Assembly (NCBI RefSeq): GCF_032716425.1
Contig: NZ_CP090419.1
Coordinates: 2,916,001 to 2,980,000, forward strand
DNA: 64,000 bases
Origin: Pseudoalteromonas sp. N1230-9
GTDB taxonomy: Bacteria; Pseudomonadota; Gammaproteobacteria; Enterobacterales; Alteromonadaceae
Direction of reading: 5' to 3'
This document shows, one piece after another, positions 18,614 to 28,142 of the stretch. The position numbers and the translations under genes are program-made. The notes below the pieces were generated by a model. It saw only the letters and a program-made list of their open reading frames with translations. It did no database searches and had not been told where the DNA came from. Each line of letters begins with the position of its first letter. Positions within the stretch are counted from its first letter, which is position 1.

Positions 18614-18814
18614 TTAGGGAGATTTTTGCTTAAGTGTATTAAGCACTTCTCGCTTAAGCACTAAAAAGCCCCCTTTATATCCTAAAATAAGTAGCAATAA
18701 CATCAGCCCCCCTGGTACTAGTACGGCAATAAGTAAGGGGCCTAAAATAAAGCTATAAAAGAAAATACCTGGTAAAAATAATACATAGCCAATAAAGCGT
18801 TTTAATATGTCCAT
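18614..18814 (-). CDS. small membrane protein, divergent from a TetR regulator
   Basis: A 66-residue protein with two hydrophobic segments (about 9-28 and 30-50) separated by a Pro/Gly turn, and a basic C-terminal tail. I do not recognise the family. It is divergent from the TetR gene at 18935, and twin palindromes lie between them, so it is probably the regulated target. Its size and charge pattern would fit an envelope-stress or lipid-associated small protein, but that is inference only. Confidence 0.65.
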   Translation of the reverse strand: MDILKRFIGYVLFLPGIFFYSFILGPLLIAVLVPGGLMLLLLILGYKGGFLVLKREVLNTLKQKSP

Positions 18815-18834
18815 GGTGCTAACCTTTTATTAAT

Positions 18835-18868
18835 TGAGCACGCTCATTTTAAACTTGAGCGCGCTCAA
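18835..18868. promoter_or_regulatory. twin palindromic operator for a TetR-family repressor
   Basis: TGAGCACGCTCA (18835-18846) and the perfect 14-bp palindrome TTGAGCGCGCTCAA (18855-18868) share arms TGAGC/GCTCA. Their centres are 21 bases apart, two helical turns, so two dimers would bind the same DNA face. They lie between two divergent genes, the usual place for TetR autoregulation. Confidence 0.75.
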
Positions 18869-18934
18869 TTTACAATAGTCTTGATTGAGATTTTTTAAAT
18901 TTCTGGTTAAATAGCATAAAAATTGGAGTGTGCA

Positions 18935-19462
18935 GTGACTAAGAAAGAGCAAACAAAACAGCAGATACTAACAGCCTCATGGCAGTTGTTTTCAGAGCAG
19001 GGTTATCATCAAACGAGTACGCGAGATATTGCAAAGGCAGCCAATGTTGCCAATGGCACCGTATTTAGTCACTTTGCGACTAAGGTTGCGATACTCAAGT
19101 ACAGCTTTGAAAATGAACTGACAGACATTCTAAGCACCGCAGAGAGTTTAGATACCAGTACAACAGCCACAGATAGAATGTACCACTACGCTCGCTTTCT
19201 CTATGCTTTTTACTTGGCGAAAAAAGAATTTAGTCGAGAGTTGTTCAAAGAAATTATGTGGCAACAAAATGAACTTGAACCACAACTAAATGCTTTTAAG
19301 AAACGCTTGATAAATGATAATGACGCTACCCCTACAGATGCAGATATCATTATTGACCTTTACTTTATGACGCTGATGGAAGGACTCAGTCATGCTGATA
19401 GTTCTGTCGATTCAATGCTTGCGACTCTGAAAAGAAAACTCGCTAAAATTAATATCAATTAG
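18935..19462 (+). CDS. TetR/AcrR-family transcriptional regulator
   Basis: A 175-residue regulator with an N-terminal helix-turn-helix (about 5-50) showing TRDIAKAANVANGTVFSHF, typical of TetR proteins, and a variable ligand-binding helical C-terminus. GTG 18935 is preferred because GGAG lies six bases upstream; an in-frame TTG exists at 18923. Twin palindromes in front of the gene should be its operators, controlling itself and the small membrane protein. The inducer is not predictable from sequence. Confidence 0.87.
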   Translation: MTKKEQTKQQILTASWQLFSEQGYHQTSTRDIAKAANVANGTVFSHFATKVAILKYSFENELTDILSTAESLDTSTTATDRMYHYARFLYAFYLAKKEFSRELFKEIMWQQNELEPQLNAFKKRLINDNDATPTDADIIIDLYFMTLMEGLSHADSSVDSMLATLKRKLAKININ

Positions 19463-19566
19463 GCTGGTAATGGGAAGGCTTATGAGACTCCAACATTCGC
19501 TGTTTACTCTTATACTGAAGTCTCTTTTTAAAATACAAAAAAGGAAACCACGTAGGTTTCCTTACA

Positions 19567-20049
19567 TTAAATATCGAATCGAAGCCCTGTGTCCTGTTTA
19601 ATTTTTTCAATCACCATATAAGTATGATGTGTGCCAACCCCAGGTATATCGACTAAATCCCCTAAGACTTGGCGATATTCGTCCATATCAGAGACACGCA
19701 CTTTCAATAGATAGTCATATCCTCCTGCAACCATGTCACATTCAACGACCTGAGGAATATTTAAAATATACTCTCTGAAAACTTTAAAAACAGAGGTGTT
19801 AGAAGTAACCAAAGACACCTGCACATGCGCTAATAAGCTTTGATTAAGCTTAGCTTCGTTAAGCTTGGCATAGTAGCCTTCAATATAGCCCTCTTGTTCT
19901 AATCGTTTAACACGATCAAGACACGGGCTCGGGCTCAAATTAACCTGTTTTGCGAGGTTTACGTTTGAGATTCTGCCATTTTTTTGCAGAGCGTCTAAAA
20001 TTGCTAAATCAATGCGATCTAACATGCGTAATCGATTCGGGCTGGTCAT
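19567..20049 (-). CDS. Lrp/AsnC-family regulator, probable activator of putA
   Basis: A 160-residue Lrp-type protein: helix-turn-helix at about 12-60 (LDALQKNGRISNVNLAKQVN, then LSPSPCLDRVKRLE) and a C-terminal RAM/AsnC effector domain (about 75-150, with VAGGYDYLLKVRVSD). It is divergent from putA across 166 bases with a palindrome in between. In several gammaproteobacteria, putA lacking its own DNA-binding domain is controlled by such a neighbour (often called PutR), with proline as signal. That role is inferred here from position and from PutA architecture. Confidence 0.88.
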   Translation of the reverse strand: MTSPNRLRMLDRIDLAILDALQKNGRISNVNLAKQVNLSPSPCLDRVKRLEQEGYIEGYYAKLNEAKLNQSLLAHVQVSLVTSNTSVFKVFREYILNIPQVVECDMVAGGYDYLLKVRVSDMDEYRQVLGDLVDIPGVGTHHTYMVIEKIKQDTGLRFDI

Positions 20050-20114
20050 AACAGAATTTTATGCGGCTAAGTTCAAGGTATGCCCTGTAAATTATCGTAA
20101 ATTGAAAAATTTAA

Positions 20115-20131
20115 CCAGCATATTCTGCTGG
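20115..20131. promoter_or_regulatory. inverted repeat in the putA/lrp-type intergenic region
   Basis: CCAGCA-TATTC-TGCTGG, flanked by AATTT on both sides, forms an extended symmetric site about 85 bases before putA and 66 before the regulator. The symmetry with an A/T centre fits Lrp-family binding sites. Confidence 0.55.
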
Positions 20132-20215
20132 AATTTAATTAGAATGCACGAATTATATCAATGGTAAGAAATGCTTTTTTGGCGTTTCTAGACTCCACAT
20201 ACCAGAGGGTTACAT

Positions 20216-23200
20216 ATGCTATTTAATGGCGATTTGACAACTGAGTGTCCAATAAGACAAAAAATCCGTGATTTCTACCGTATTGACGAAAATGCGGTTA
20301 TTGATCATATCTTACCGCTGGCTGAAGTAGGCGTAAAAGCACGAAGCCGTGCATGGGAACGTGCCCGTCAAATGGTTTTAAATATCCGTCGCGATCAAGA
20401 TGGTCAAAGCGGTGTTGACGCACTGTTAAACGAATTCTCACTTTCGACAGAAGAAGGTGTGGTTCTAATGTGTTTAGCTGAAGCACTTTTACGTGTACCA
20501 GACAAAGCGACTCAAGACTCACTTATTCGTGACAAACTAGCAAAAGGTGATTGGAGCTCGCATTTAGGTAGCAGCGATTCTTTATTTGTGAACGCATCAT
20601 CTTGGGGCCTACTAGTAACCGGTAAAATGGTTAACTACAGCGACAAATCGAAAGAACAGCAATTTGGTGTACTTAAGAAAACCATTGGCCGTCTAGGTGA
20701 ACCCGTTATTCGTAAATCTGTGAACTTCGCGATGAAGATCATGGGTAAGCAGTTCGTAATGGGTCGTACCATTGACGAAGCGATTGAGCGAGCTGCTGAT
20801 AAAGAACAAAAAGGCTACGTATATTCGTACGATATGCTAGGTGAAGGCGCACGCACTATGAAAGATGCAGAGCGTTACTTCCAAAGCTACATGACTGCTA
20901 TCCACGCAATTGGTAAAGCAGCAAATGGCCGTGGCCCTATCAAAAGCCCAGGTATCTCTGTGAAAATTTCTGCAATACACCCACGTTATGAGTTCACTCA
21001 TCGTGAACGTGTGATGGCAGAAATCGTACCTAAGCTAAAAGAACTTGCACTTGCTGCGAAAAGCTACGACATCGGCTTCACTGTTGATGCTGAAGAAGCT
21101 GACCGTTTAGATATTTCATTAGATATTATCGAAGCCGTATTCAGCGATGATGAACTAGGTAACTGGAATGGCTTTGGTTTAGCTGTGCAAGCATACCAAA
21201 AGCGCGCTATTTTTGTAGTTGAATGGGTTGCTGACCTTGCGCGCCGCGTGGGCCGTAAGCTAATGGTTCGCCTCGTAAAAGGTGCTTATTGGGATACCGA
21301 AATCAAAACCACTCAGCAAGATGGTTTAGACCACTTCCCTGTGTTCACACGTAAAGCAACAACAGACGTATCTTACAAAGCATGTGCTATCAAACTACTA
21401 GAAGCCCGCGATGTACTTTACCCGCAATTTGCAACACACAATGCTTACACTGCGGCAACGATTTTAGAAGTTGCTAAAGGTGACCACGATGGATTTGAAT
21501 TCCAACGTCTGCATGGCATGGGTGAGTCTTTGTTTGACCAAATTGTTGAACAAGAAAAAATTCAGTGTCGTGTATACGCACCGGTAGGCCAACACGAAGA
21601 CTTACTTGCGTACTTAGTGCGTCGTTTATTAGAAAACGGTGCTAACTCATCATTCGTTAACGCAATTGTTGATACCTCTAAGCCGGTTGAGTCATTACTG
21701 CCAGATCCAGTTGAAACTTTGCAAGGTTTACGCAACAAGTTCAATACACAAATTAATATGCCAATTGATTTGTACGGTGACGAACGTGCAAACTCAAAAG
21801 GGATGGATTTAACTGATATTAATGTTATTACTCCATTCAAAGAGAACTTAGATGCATGGTTTGAAGAACACCGAATTGAATTAAGCGATGTACCTGAAGG
21901 TTCATTGCCAGTGAAAAACCCGGCAAACCACAAAGAAGTTATTGGTCATGTGAAACTTCAAACATCAGAAGATATGACATCACTTCTAGAAAATGCAGAA
22001 AAAGCATTTGAGTCATGGTCACAAACACCTGTAAAAGAACGTGCAAACCTGCTACGCCGTGTTGCTGACATTTTAGAGCGCCACCACGATGAGCTAGTTG
22101 CTATTTGTATTAAAGAAGCGGGTAAAGTTGCACAAGATGGTATTGACGAAGTACGCGAAGCCGTTGACTTCTGTCGTTACTACGCTGCACGTGCAGAAGA
22201 ATTATCACAAGACGAGCGCTTTGAAGCCCGTGGTGTGATCTTATGTATCAGCCCATGGAACTTCCCACTGGCTATCTTCTTAGGTCAAGTTGCTGCTGCT
22301 ATCGTGACTGGTAACACGGTTATTGCAAAACCAGCTGAGCAAACAAGTTTAATCGCTCTTCGTACGATTGAACTGATGCTGTCTGTCGGCTTACCTGAGC
22401 ACGTAGTGCAACCTGTTATTGCCCGTGGTAGCGAAGTAGGTAAAACAATTGTACCTGACGAGCGTATTCAAGCGGTTATGTTTACAGGTTCAACTGAAAC
22501 AGGCACATTAATCTCACAAACACTGGCTGCACGTAACGATATCCAAGTACCGTTAATTGCAGAAACAGGTGGTCAAAACTGTATGATCGTTGACTCAACA
22601 GCGCTTCCTGAGCAAGTGGTTGATGATGTGATCAGTTCAGGTTTCCAAAGTGCTGGCCAACGTTGTTCTGCGCTACGTGTATTGTTTATTCAAGAAGACG
22701 TTGCTGATGGCATTATTGAGATGATCAAAGGTGCGTTAAAAGAGCTTCATGTTGGTGACCCTTCGCTACTTTCAACCGATATCGGTCCTGTTATCGATGA
22801 AAAAGCGTTAAAGAACTTAAATGAACACGTTGAGTATCTTAAAGGCAATGCAACACTTCATTACGAGTGTGCTATTCCTGATAACAACGAGAATGGCGCT
22901 TATTTCTTTGCTCCTCGTTTGTACGAAATCAAAGACTTATCTGTGCTTAAACGTGAAGTATTTGGTCCATGCGTTCACATCATTCGTTTCAAAGGCTCAG
23001 AGCTTGATAATGTGATTGATCAAATCAATGGCACAGGCTACGGCCTGACAATGGGTGTTCACTCACGCATTGAAGAGCGTTGTGAGTACTTAGCAAAGAT
23101 GTCTCGTGCAGGTAACGTATACATCAACCGTAACATGATCGGTGCAATCGTAGGTGTTCAACCTTTCGGTGGTCGTGGCCTTTCAGGTACTGGCCCTAAA

Positions 23201-24019
23201 GCAGGTGGCCCTAACTACTTGCAACGTCTTGTGAAAGAGAAAGCGTCACCAGACAACGTACAAATGACGAACCTATCACCTGATGAGCTAGACACTCACC
23301 ACTATTCAGGTGCGGCTGAGCAAGTTGCTAAGTTAATGGAAAACTCATTACGCGATGAAAAAATCTGGCGTGCGACACCACTAAATGACCGTGTTTCTGC
23401 TGTTCGTCAATTACTAGCAAAAGTTGCAACGGTTGAGATCATCGACGAGCTTGCTGATGACTTAGCATTAACATTGGCTGATGCACGTGCGCAGCTTAAC
23501 CGCCTTGAAAAGCACATGCGTAAGCACACTGTATTACCTGGACCTACAGGTGAATCTAATACGCTCCACCTTGAGCCACGTGGTTGTGTGGTTTGTTATG
23601 CCGATAAGAGTACATCATTTAACTTCTGGGCAATTTCTATTATCACAGCACTTGCTGCGGGTAATACGGTAATCACTGTAGCCTCTGAGTTGTTCTATGA
23701 GGAAGCTGTTGCGTTTAGAGATAAGTTTATCTCAACGGGTATTGCTGAAGGTGTTTTCCAAGTTGCTAAGCCTAATCAGTTGCAAGCTATCTTAGCGCAC
23801 CCTCACCTTGCAGGTGCGGTTGTTGCAGCTCGTTCATCACGTTTAGGCTACTTCAGCCAGCAGCTAGCACAACGTAAAGGTGCAATACTGCCGGTTATTA
23901 GCTCAGAGTACTATGATACGCTGATCAAACGTTTACTTACTGAGAAAACAATCAGTATCGATACAACAGCATCAGGTGGTAACACATCACTTATGACGCT
24001 TGTAGAAGATGACGAGTAA
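20216..24019 (+). CDS. putA: bifunctional proline dehydrogenase / glutamate-semialdehyde dehydrogenase
   Basis: PutA oxidises proline to glutamate in two steps, passing electrons from FAD to quinone and then to NAD. The 1267-residue protein has an N-terminal arm, a PRODH barrel (about 80-490; RLVKGAYWDTEIK, FATHNAYT), an aldehyde dehydrogenase domain (about 560-1020; catalytic Glu783 in AETGGQN and Cys817 in SAGQRCSALR) and a C-terminal ALDH-like domain found in long PutAs. The ribbon-helix-helix DNA-binding domain of E. coli PutA is absent, so it cannot repress its own gene. That agrees with the divergent Lrp-type regulator. Confidence 0.97.
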   Translation: MLFNGDLTTECPIRQKIRDFYRIDENAVIDHILPLAEVGVKARSRAWERARQMVLNIRRDQDGQSGVDALLNEFSLSTEEGVVLMCLAEALLRVPDKATQDSLIRDKLAKGDWSSHLGSSDSLFVNASSWGLLVTGKMVNYSDKSKEQQFGVLKKTIGRLGEPVIRKSVNFAMKIMGKQFVMGRTIDEAIERAADKEQKGYVYSYDMLGEGARTMKDAERYFQSYMTAIHAIGKAANGRGPIKSPGISVKISAIHPRYEFTHRERVMAEIVPKLKELALAAKSYDIGFTVDAEEADRLDISLDIIEAVFSDDELGNWNGFGLAVQAYQKRAIFVVEWVADLARRVGRKLMVRLVKGAYWDTEIKTTQQDGLDHFPVFTRKATTDVSYKACAIKLLEARDVLYPQFATHNAYTAATILEVAKGDHDGFEFQRLHGMGESLFDQIVEQEKIQCRVYAPVGQHEDLLAYLVRRLLENGANSSFVNAIVDTSKPVESLLPDPVETLQGLRNKFNTQINMPIDLYGDERANSKGMDLTDINVITPFKENLDAWFEEHRIELSDVPEGSLPVKNPANHKEVIGHVKLQTSEDMTSLLENAEKAFESWSQTPVKERANLLRRVADILERHHDELVAICIKEAGKVAQDGIDEVREAVDFCRYYAARAEELSQDERFEARGVILCISPWNFPLAIFLGQVAAAIVTGNTVIAKPAEQTSLIALRTIELMLSVGLPEHVVQPVIARGSEVGKTIVPDERIQAVMFTGSTETGTLISQTLAARNDIQVPLIAETGGQNCMIVDSTALPEQVVDDVISSGFQSAGQRCSALRVLFIQEDVADGIIEMIKGALKELHVGDPSLLSTDIGPVIDEKALKNLNEHVEYLKGNATLHYECAIPDNNENGAYFFAPRLYEIKDLSVLKREVFGPCVHIIRFKGSELDNVIDQINGTGYGLTMGVHSRIEERCEYLAKMSRAGNVYINRNMIGAIVGVQPFGGRGLSGTGPKAGGPNYLQRLVKEKASPDNVQMTNLSPDELDTHHYSGAAEQVAKLMENSLRDEKIWRATPLNDRVSAVRQLLAKVATVEIIDELADDLALTLADARAQLNRLEKHMRKHTVLPGPTGESNTLHLEPRGCVVCYADKSTSFNFWAISIITALAAGNTVITVASELFYEEAVAFRDKFISTGIAEGVFQVAKPNQLQAILAHPHLAGAVVAARSSRLGYFSQQLAQRKGAILPVISSEYYDTLIKRLLTEKTISIDTTASGGNTSLMTLVEDDE

Positions 24020-24051
24020 ACTTTAAGAACACTTTCTTAGTTAAATTTTAT

Positions 24052-24082
24052 AAGCCTCTACAATTTTTGTAGGGGCTTTTTT
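24052..24082 (+). terminator. terminator of putA
   Basis: Stem AAGCCTCTACAA / TTGTAGGGGCTT (one G-T pair) with a T-rich loop and a terminal T run, 33 bases after the stop. Confidence 0.85.
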
Positions 24083-24222
24083 ATTAAACCACATTAAACC
24101 GTTGAAAATTTTCTGCTTTCAGTTCAAAAAACATACTTATTACCTAAAAACTCACCTTTATTATTATTTACTCAGATACGAAATATCTGCTAATTTTATA
24201 GTAATGTATTCAACTTGAAGTA

Positions 24223-25440
24223 ATGTCCTTGAAAACACTTCCTATCAATCAACTTAAACTCGGCATGTTTGTGCAAAGCGTGACAAAACAAACAGGCAAG
24301 ATCCGCATCAAAAACCAAGGCTGGGTAAAAACGCAAGGAAGTATAGATAAGCTAATAAAAGCTGGCATTCTAGAAGTTGAAATTGATCCTGACAAAACAC
24401 TCACTTTAAACGAAGAAAACAAAGTGGTGCAGAAAAAAGCCAGCCCCCTACCTGCGACTGAAAAAGTTGAGCAACATAACCCGTGGCACACGACACACAG
24501 TGTTAGTGCGGAAATGACAAAAGCCAACAGTTTATACACTGAAGCCAAGTCATTGCAGAGCAAAGCTTTCGATGATATTCGAGCGGGCAATAAAATTGAT
24601 GTTGCGCCATTTCAGGAGCTAGCAAGTGGCTTTATAGACTCAGTGTTTCGTAACCAAGATGCCCTAGCCTGCATTACGCGTATGCGTGAAAAAGACGCCT
24701 ACCTACTAGAGCATTCAATCAATGTGTCTATTTTAATTAGTATTTTTGCTAAACACTTAGGTATTGATAGAGACATCATTCAAGAGATAGCAACAGGTGC
24801 CCTGCTGCATGATATTGGCAAAATTAATATTCCAGATAACATTCTTAATAAGCCTGGAAAATTAACAGATGAAGAATACCAAGTGATCCAAAACCATGCC
24901 CGTTTTAGTAAAGAGATCCTCGAGGAGTCTGGGCTAAGCGGAATAGCGGTTGAAATTGCAGCTTTTCATCATGAACGCTTAGACGGCAGCGGCTATCCTT
25001 TTGGTAAACATGCCGATGAATTGAGCTTATATGTGCGTATGGCTTCAATCGTCGATGTATATGATGCCCTCACCGCCGAACGGGTTTACAAAGCAGGTAT
25101 GGAGCCGATTAAAGCATTCAAAATACTCAAAGATGGATGCCCTGATAGCTTTGATGGTGATTTAGTGACTAAATTTATCCAATGTATTGGCATTCATCCT
25201 GTCGGTACTTTAGTTAAATTGGAAAGCCAAAAATTAGCTGTGGTTACACATAGTAACCCGACAAGTCCATTAAAGCCGCAAGTTAAAGTGTTCTACAATG
25301 CAAAACATTCTCGCTATACAGAAGTACATGATATAGACCTTGCGAACAGTCGTTGCCATGAGAACCTTGAGGCAGCCATAAAACCAACTGATTTTAATAT
25401 TGATTTAATTAAGTTTTTTAAACATTCAATTTTACCTTAG
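24223..25440 (+). CDS. HD-GYP cyclic-di-GMP phosphodiesterase with DUF3391
   Basis: A 405-residue protein with an N-terminal DUF3391 domain (about 1-140; LPINQLKLGMFVQSV) and an HD-GYP domain (about 150-330). Metal and catalytic residues are intact: HDIGK at 196-200 and HHERLDGSGYP at 249-259. Such proteins hydrolyse c-di-GMP and so lower biofilm formation or raise motility. It has no membrane segment. It stands upstream of the TonB receptor/hexosaminidase locus but is separated from it by a hairpin, so co-regulation is not shown. Confidence 0.92.
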   Translation: MSLKTLPINQLKLGMFVQSVTKQTGKIRIKNQGWVKTQGSIDKLIKAGILEVEIDPDKTLTLNEENKVVQKKASPLPATEKVEQHNPWHTTHSVSAEMTKANSLYTEAKSLQSKAFDDIRAGNKIDVAPFQELASGFIDSVFRNQDALACITRMREKDAYLLEHSINVSILISIFAKHLGIDRDIIQEIATGALLHDIGKINIPDNILNKPGKLTDEEYQVIQNHARFSKEILEESGLSGIAVEIAAFHHERLDGSGYPFGKHADELSLYVRMASIVDVYDALTAERVYKAGMEPIKAFKILKDGCPDSFDGDLVTKFIQCIGIHPVGTLVKLESQKLAVVTHSNPTSPLKPQVKVFYNAKHSRYTEVHDIDLANSRCHENLEAAIKPTDFNIDLIKFFKHSILP

Positions 25441-25456
25441 AAGTTATTCCCAAAAA

Positions 25457-25524
25457 TATCCCTTCATTCGTTAATAGATTTAAAGCAGCCATTTGCTGCT
25501 TTATAAAAAACAACAATGAAGGGA
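25457..25524 (+). promoter_or_regulatory. inverted repeat covering the ribosome site of the receptor gene
   Basis: TATCCCTTCATT (25457-25468) pairs with AATGAAGGGAATA (25515-25527, one bulged A). The right arm contains AAGGGA, the ribosome binding site of the receptor gene whose ATG is at 25530. Between the arms is a hairpin AAAGCAG/CTGCTTT (about 25482-25502) that may terminate the HD-GYP transcript. Together they could form a leader that hides the start site; function is inferred. Confidence 0.5.
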
Positions 25525-25529
25525 ATAAA

Positions 25530-28058
25530 ATGAAAAAACACACACCTCGCTATAAAAAGCATTTACTAGCATTGGCAATCGGAAGTGCCTGCTTGAGCTT
25601 AAACCTACAAGCAGCTCAAAATTCTGAACAAGAAACTAAACCTGCATCAGAAAAGAAAAAACTTCTCGATCTTGAGCGAATTGTCGTGACCGGTAGTGGT
25701 GGCCGTGGCCAAACCAAACTCGAATCATCCGTATCAATTACCACACTAGATGCCGAGCAACTCGCTAGAGAGGCCCCGCTAGGTACCGCCGATTTGCTCG
25801 AAACTGTACCAGGGTTTTGGGTCGAAGATTCTGGCGGTGAAACCAATAACAATGTGGCTCCAAGGGGCTTACGTGGCGGTGAAGGCTTTCGTTATATTGG
25901 TGTTGAAGAAGACGGCTTACCGGTTGTTTATGACGGTGTGTGGGTCGACTTTTATCAACGCCAAGACATCACGATTGAACACATGGAAGCTGTGCGCGGT
26001 GGTACATCAGGCCTATTAACAACCAATGGGCCTGCAGCCTTGGTTAACTTTATTACACGAAAACCTGATAGTGTCGAAGAAGCAACCATTCGCCTAACTA
26101 CGGCGGATTATGGCCTATACCGCAGTGAGTTTTTCTATGGCACACCTATTAGTGAAAACTGGAAAATGTCTGTCGGTGGTTTTTATCGTCGCTCTGATGG
26201 CGTAAGGGATACAGAATTTACGGCAGATCACGGCGGACAACTGAGATTAAACCTTGTGCGCGAGTTTGATAAAGGCCAACTTACACTCTCTGCCAAGCAT
26301 TTAAATGATCACACCACGTTTTTTGTACCTATTCCTCTACAAGATCAAAAAAATCCAGAAGGGATCGCAGGTGTGGATCCACAGCATGGAACCTTAATCG
26401 GAAATGGCCAACGCCTTTTAAATTACCTGCAAGAAGATGGTAGCTACAAAACACGCGATCTTAAAGATGGGCAGCATACTAAGTTTACCACTTTGGGCTA
26501 TAACCTTGATTGGGAACTAAATGATCGTTGGCTGTTAAATACAACAGGCCGTTATTCAAGCTTCGAAAACGACATGTACATTCTACTTAATTTCGATAAC
26601 TCCACTTTAGTAAATGCCAACGATAGACTTGGTCAACAAGATGTACTCTCCATGCTCGACCAATTTGCAGCTGACGGCGCTGTTGCAGCTAAATATCAAT
26701 ATGTTGATACAGGCGAAATACTCAACGATGTAACAAACTTAAACGGCAATGGTTTAGTGACCACAAGCTATCCACTTTATTCACGATATGATGCCGAGCA
26801 ATTCGTCAATAAACTCAATTTTACTTACGAAGGTGATCGCCACACACTCACTATGGGCTGGCTATTCGCATACGTTGATGCAAACTCGCTACCCGTTGAT
26901 AAATGGGAGTCACAGTTCTTAACTGAAGTGAAAGATAATGCACGACTTCTTGATATTGTTGCTCTGGATGACAACCAGCAAGTGGTCGGTCAGTTAACCG
27001 ACAATGGTTCAACAGGCTATGCACTTGGCTGGGGCCAAGCCACTGCATTTGGTACAAGCACATCACACTCACTGTTTATCAATGAGCAATTTCAAGCCAC
27101 AGATAGTCTTCGTATTGACGGGGGCATTCGTATTGAGTGGTTAGAATTGGATAGTACCGCATCAGCAACCCAGTTTGCCGTGCCAGTGGATGGTGCTTTC
27201 GATGCCAATGGCAATGACGTTGATAACAACCTTGCCAATAACTATGTTGATACCCCCTCGAACAACTACTTATCAAAAACCCGCGATGAAACTGAAACAG
27301 CATGGACGATTGGCTTCAACTATAAATTTTCTGACAGTGTCTCAATGTTTGGCCGCTATGCAGATGCGTTTGAGATGCCACGCTTAATGAGCTATGGACA
27401 AAATATACATGCCGGAATTGATGCAGACTTTAATGACAGTGTAAACCTTACCTTCAGTGAGTTTGGTGGGCGCTATTCTGGCGACACACTCGGCGCGTCT
27501 GTAACTTTATTTAGAACAAAGTTCAATGACCTAGTAGAGCGTAACTTTACCGGTAGTAATGGTGAAGTGGCTAATCAAACTATCGATACCGTCACCGACG
27601 GTATTGAATTTGAAGCCGTTTGGCAAGCACACGAAAACATCCAACTGGATTTAACGGGTGTGTTGCAAGATCCTAAAATGGAAGGCTTCACCGGTGCTTT
27701 TAAACATTGGGAAGGCAAGCAAGTTAAACGTACACCAAAAATTCAGCTACGTTTAACTCCCACCTATTATTTTGATGATGGTGATGTTTATTTAACCGTA
27801 CACCACTTAGGTGAACGTTATTCAGATGGCGAGAATAAGTTTGAACTCCCTGCTTACACAACCGTCGATATGGGCGTTAATTATCGCTTTAATGACAGCG
27901 CTGCCGTTCATTTAAAAGTAACCAACCTAACTGACGAGTTAGGCTTAACTGAAGGTAATCCGCGTGCCATTAACGATGTTCAAGCTGGTTTCGACTATTA
28001 CTACGCGCGTCCTATTTTAGGCCGAACCATTAGTGCTTCGTTAACCCTTAATTTTTAA
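25530..28058 (+). CDS. TonB-dependent outer-membrane receptor (non-transducing)
   Basis: An 842-residue outer-membrane receptor: signal peptide (about 1-28), TonB box-like LERIVVTG near 51-58, plug domain (about 65-170, with GFWVEDSGGETNNNV and a GLRGGEG loop) and a beta barrel ending in the aromatic ASLTLNF. It has no STN domain. It is clearly paralogous to the receptor at 35090. The two hexosaminidase genes follow, so the substrate is likely a GlcNAc-containing oligosaccharide rather than a siderophore. An inverted repeat covers its ribosome site. Confidence 0.92.
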   Translation: MKKHTPRYKKHLLALAIGSACLSLNLQAAQNSEQETKPASEKKKLLDLERIVVTGSGGRGQTKLESSVSITTLDAEQLAREAPLGTADLLETVPGFWVEDSGGETNNNVAPRGLRGGEGFRYIGVEEDGLPVVYDGVWVDFYQRQDITIEHMEAVRGGTSGLLTTNGPAALVNFITRKPDSVEEATIRLTTADYGLYRSEFFYGTPISENWKMSVGGFYRRSDGVRDTEFTADHGGQLRLNLVREFDKGQLTLSAKHLNDHTTFFVPIPLQDQKNPEGIAGVDPQHGTLIGNGQRLLNYLQEDGSYKTRDLKDGQHTKFTTLGYNLDWELNDRWLLNTTGRYSSFENDMYILLNFDNSTLVNANDRLGQQDVLSMLDQFAADGAVAAKYQYVDTGEILNDVTNLNGNGLVTTSYPLYSRYDAEQFVNKLNFTYEGDRHTLTMGWLFAYVDANSLPVDKWESQFLTEVKDNARLLDIVALDDNQQVVGQLTDNGSTGYALGWGQATAFGTSTSHSLFINEQFQATDSLRIDGGIRIEWLELDSTASATQFAVPVDGAFDANGNDVDNNLANNYVDTPSNNYLSKTRDETETAWTIGFNYKFSDSVSMFGRYADAFEMPRLMSYGQNIHAGIDADFNDSVNLTFSEFGGRYSGDTLGASVTLFRTKFNDLVERNFTGSNGEVANQTIDTVTDGIEFEAVWQAHENIQLDLTGVLQDPKMEGFTGAFKHWEGKQVKRTPKIQLRLTPTYYFDDGDVYLTVHHLGERYSDGENKFELPAYTTVDMGVNYRFNDSAAVHLKVTNLTDELGLTEGNPRAINDVQAGFDYYYARPILGRTISASLTLNF

Positions 28059-28106
28059 CCTACCCCTTGCTAATTTGCACTATGCCCAGTGCTGATTAGT
28101 TTATCC

Positions 28107-28130
28107 AAGCCCGCAAATGCGGGCTTTTCT
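28107..28130 (+). terminator. hairpin after the first receptor gene
   Basis: Perfect 8-bp stem AAGCCCGC / GCGGGCTT with an AAAT loop and a short T run. It lies between the receptor and GH20 genes and may limit expression of the enzyme genes rather than fully separate them. Confidence 0.7.
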
Positions 28131-28142
28131 TAGGAAATAACA

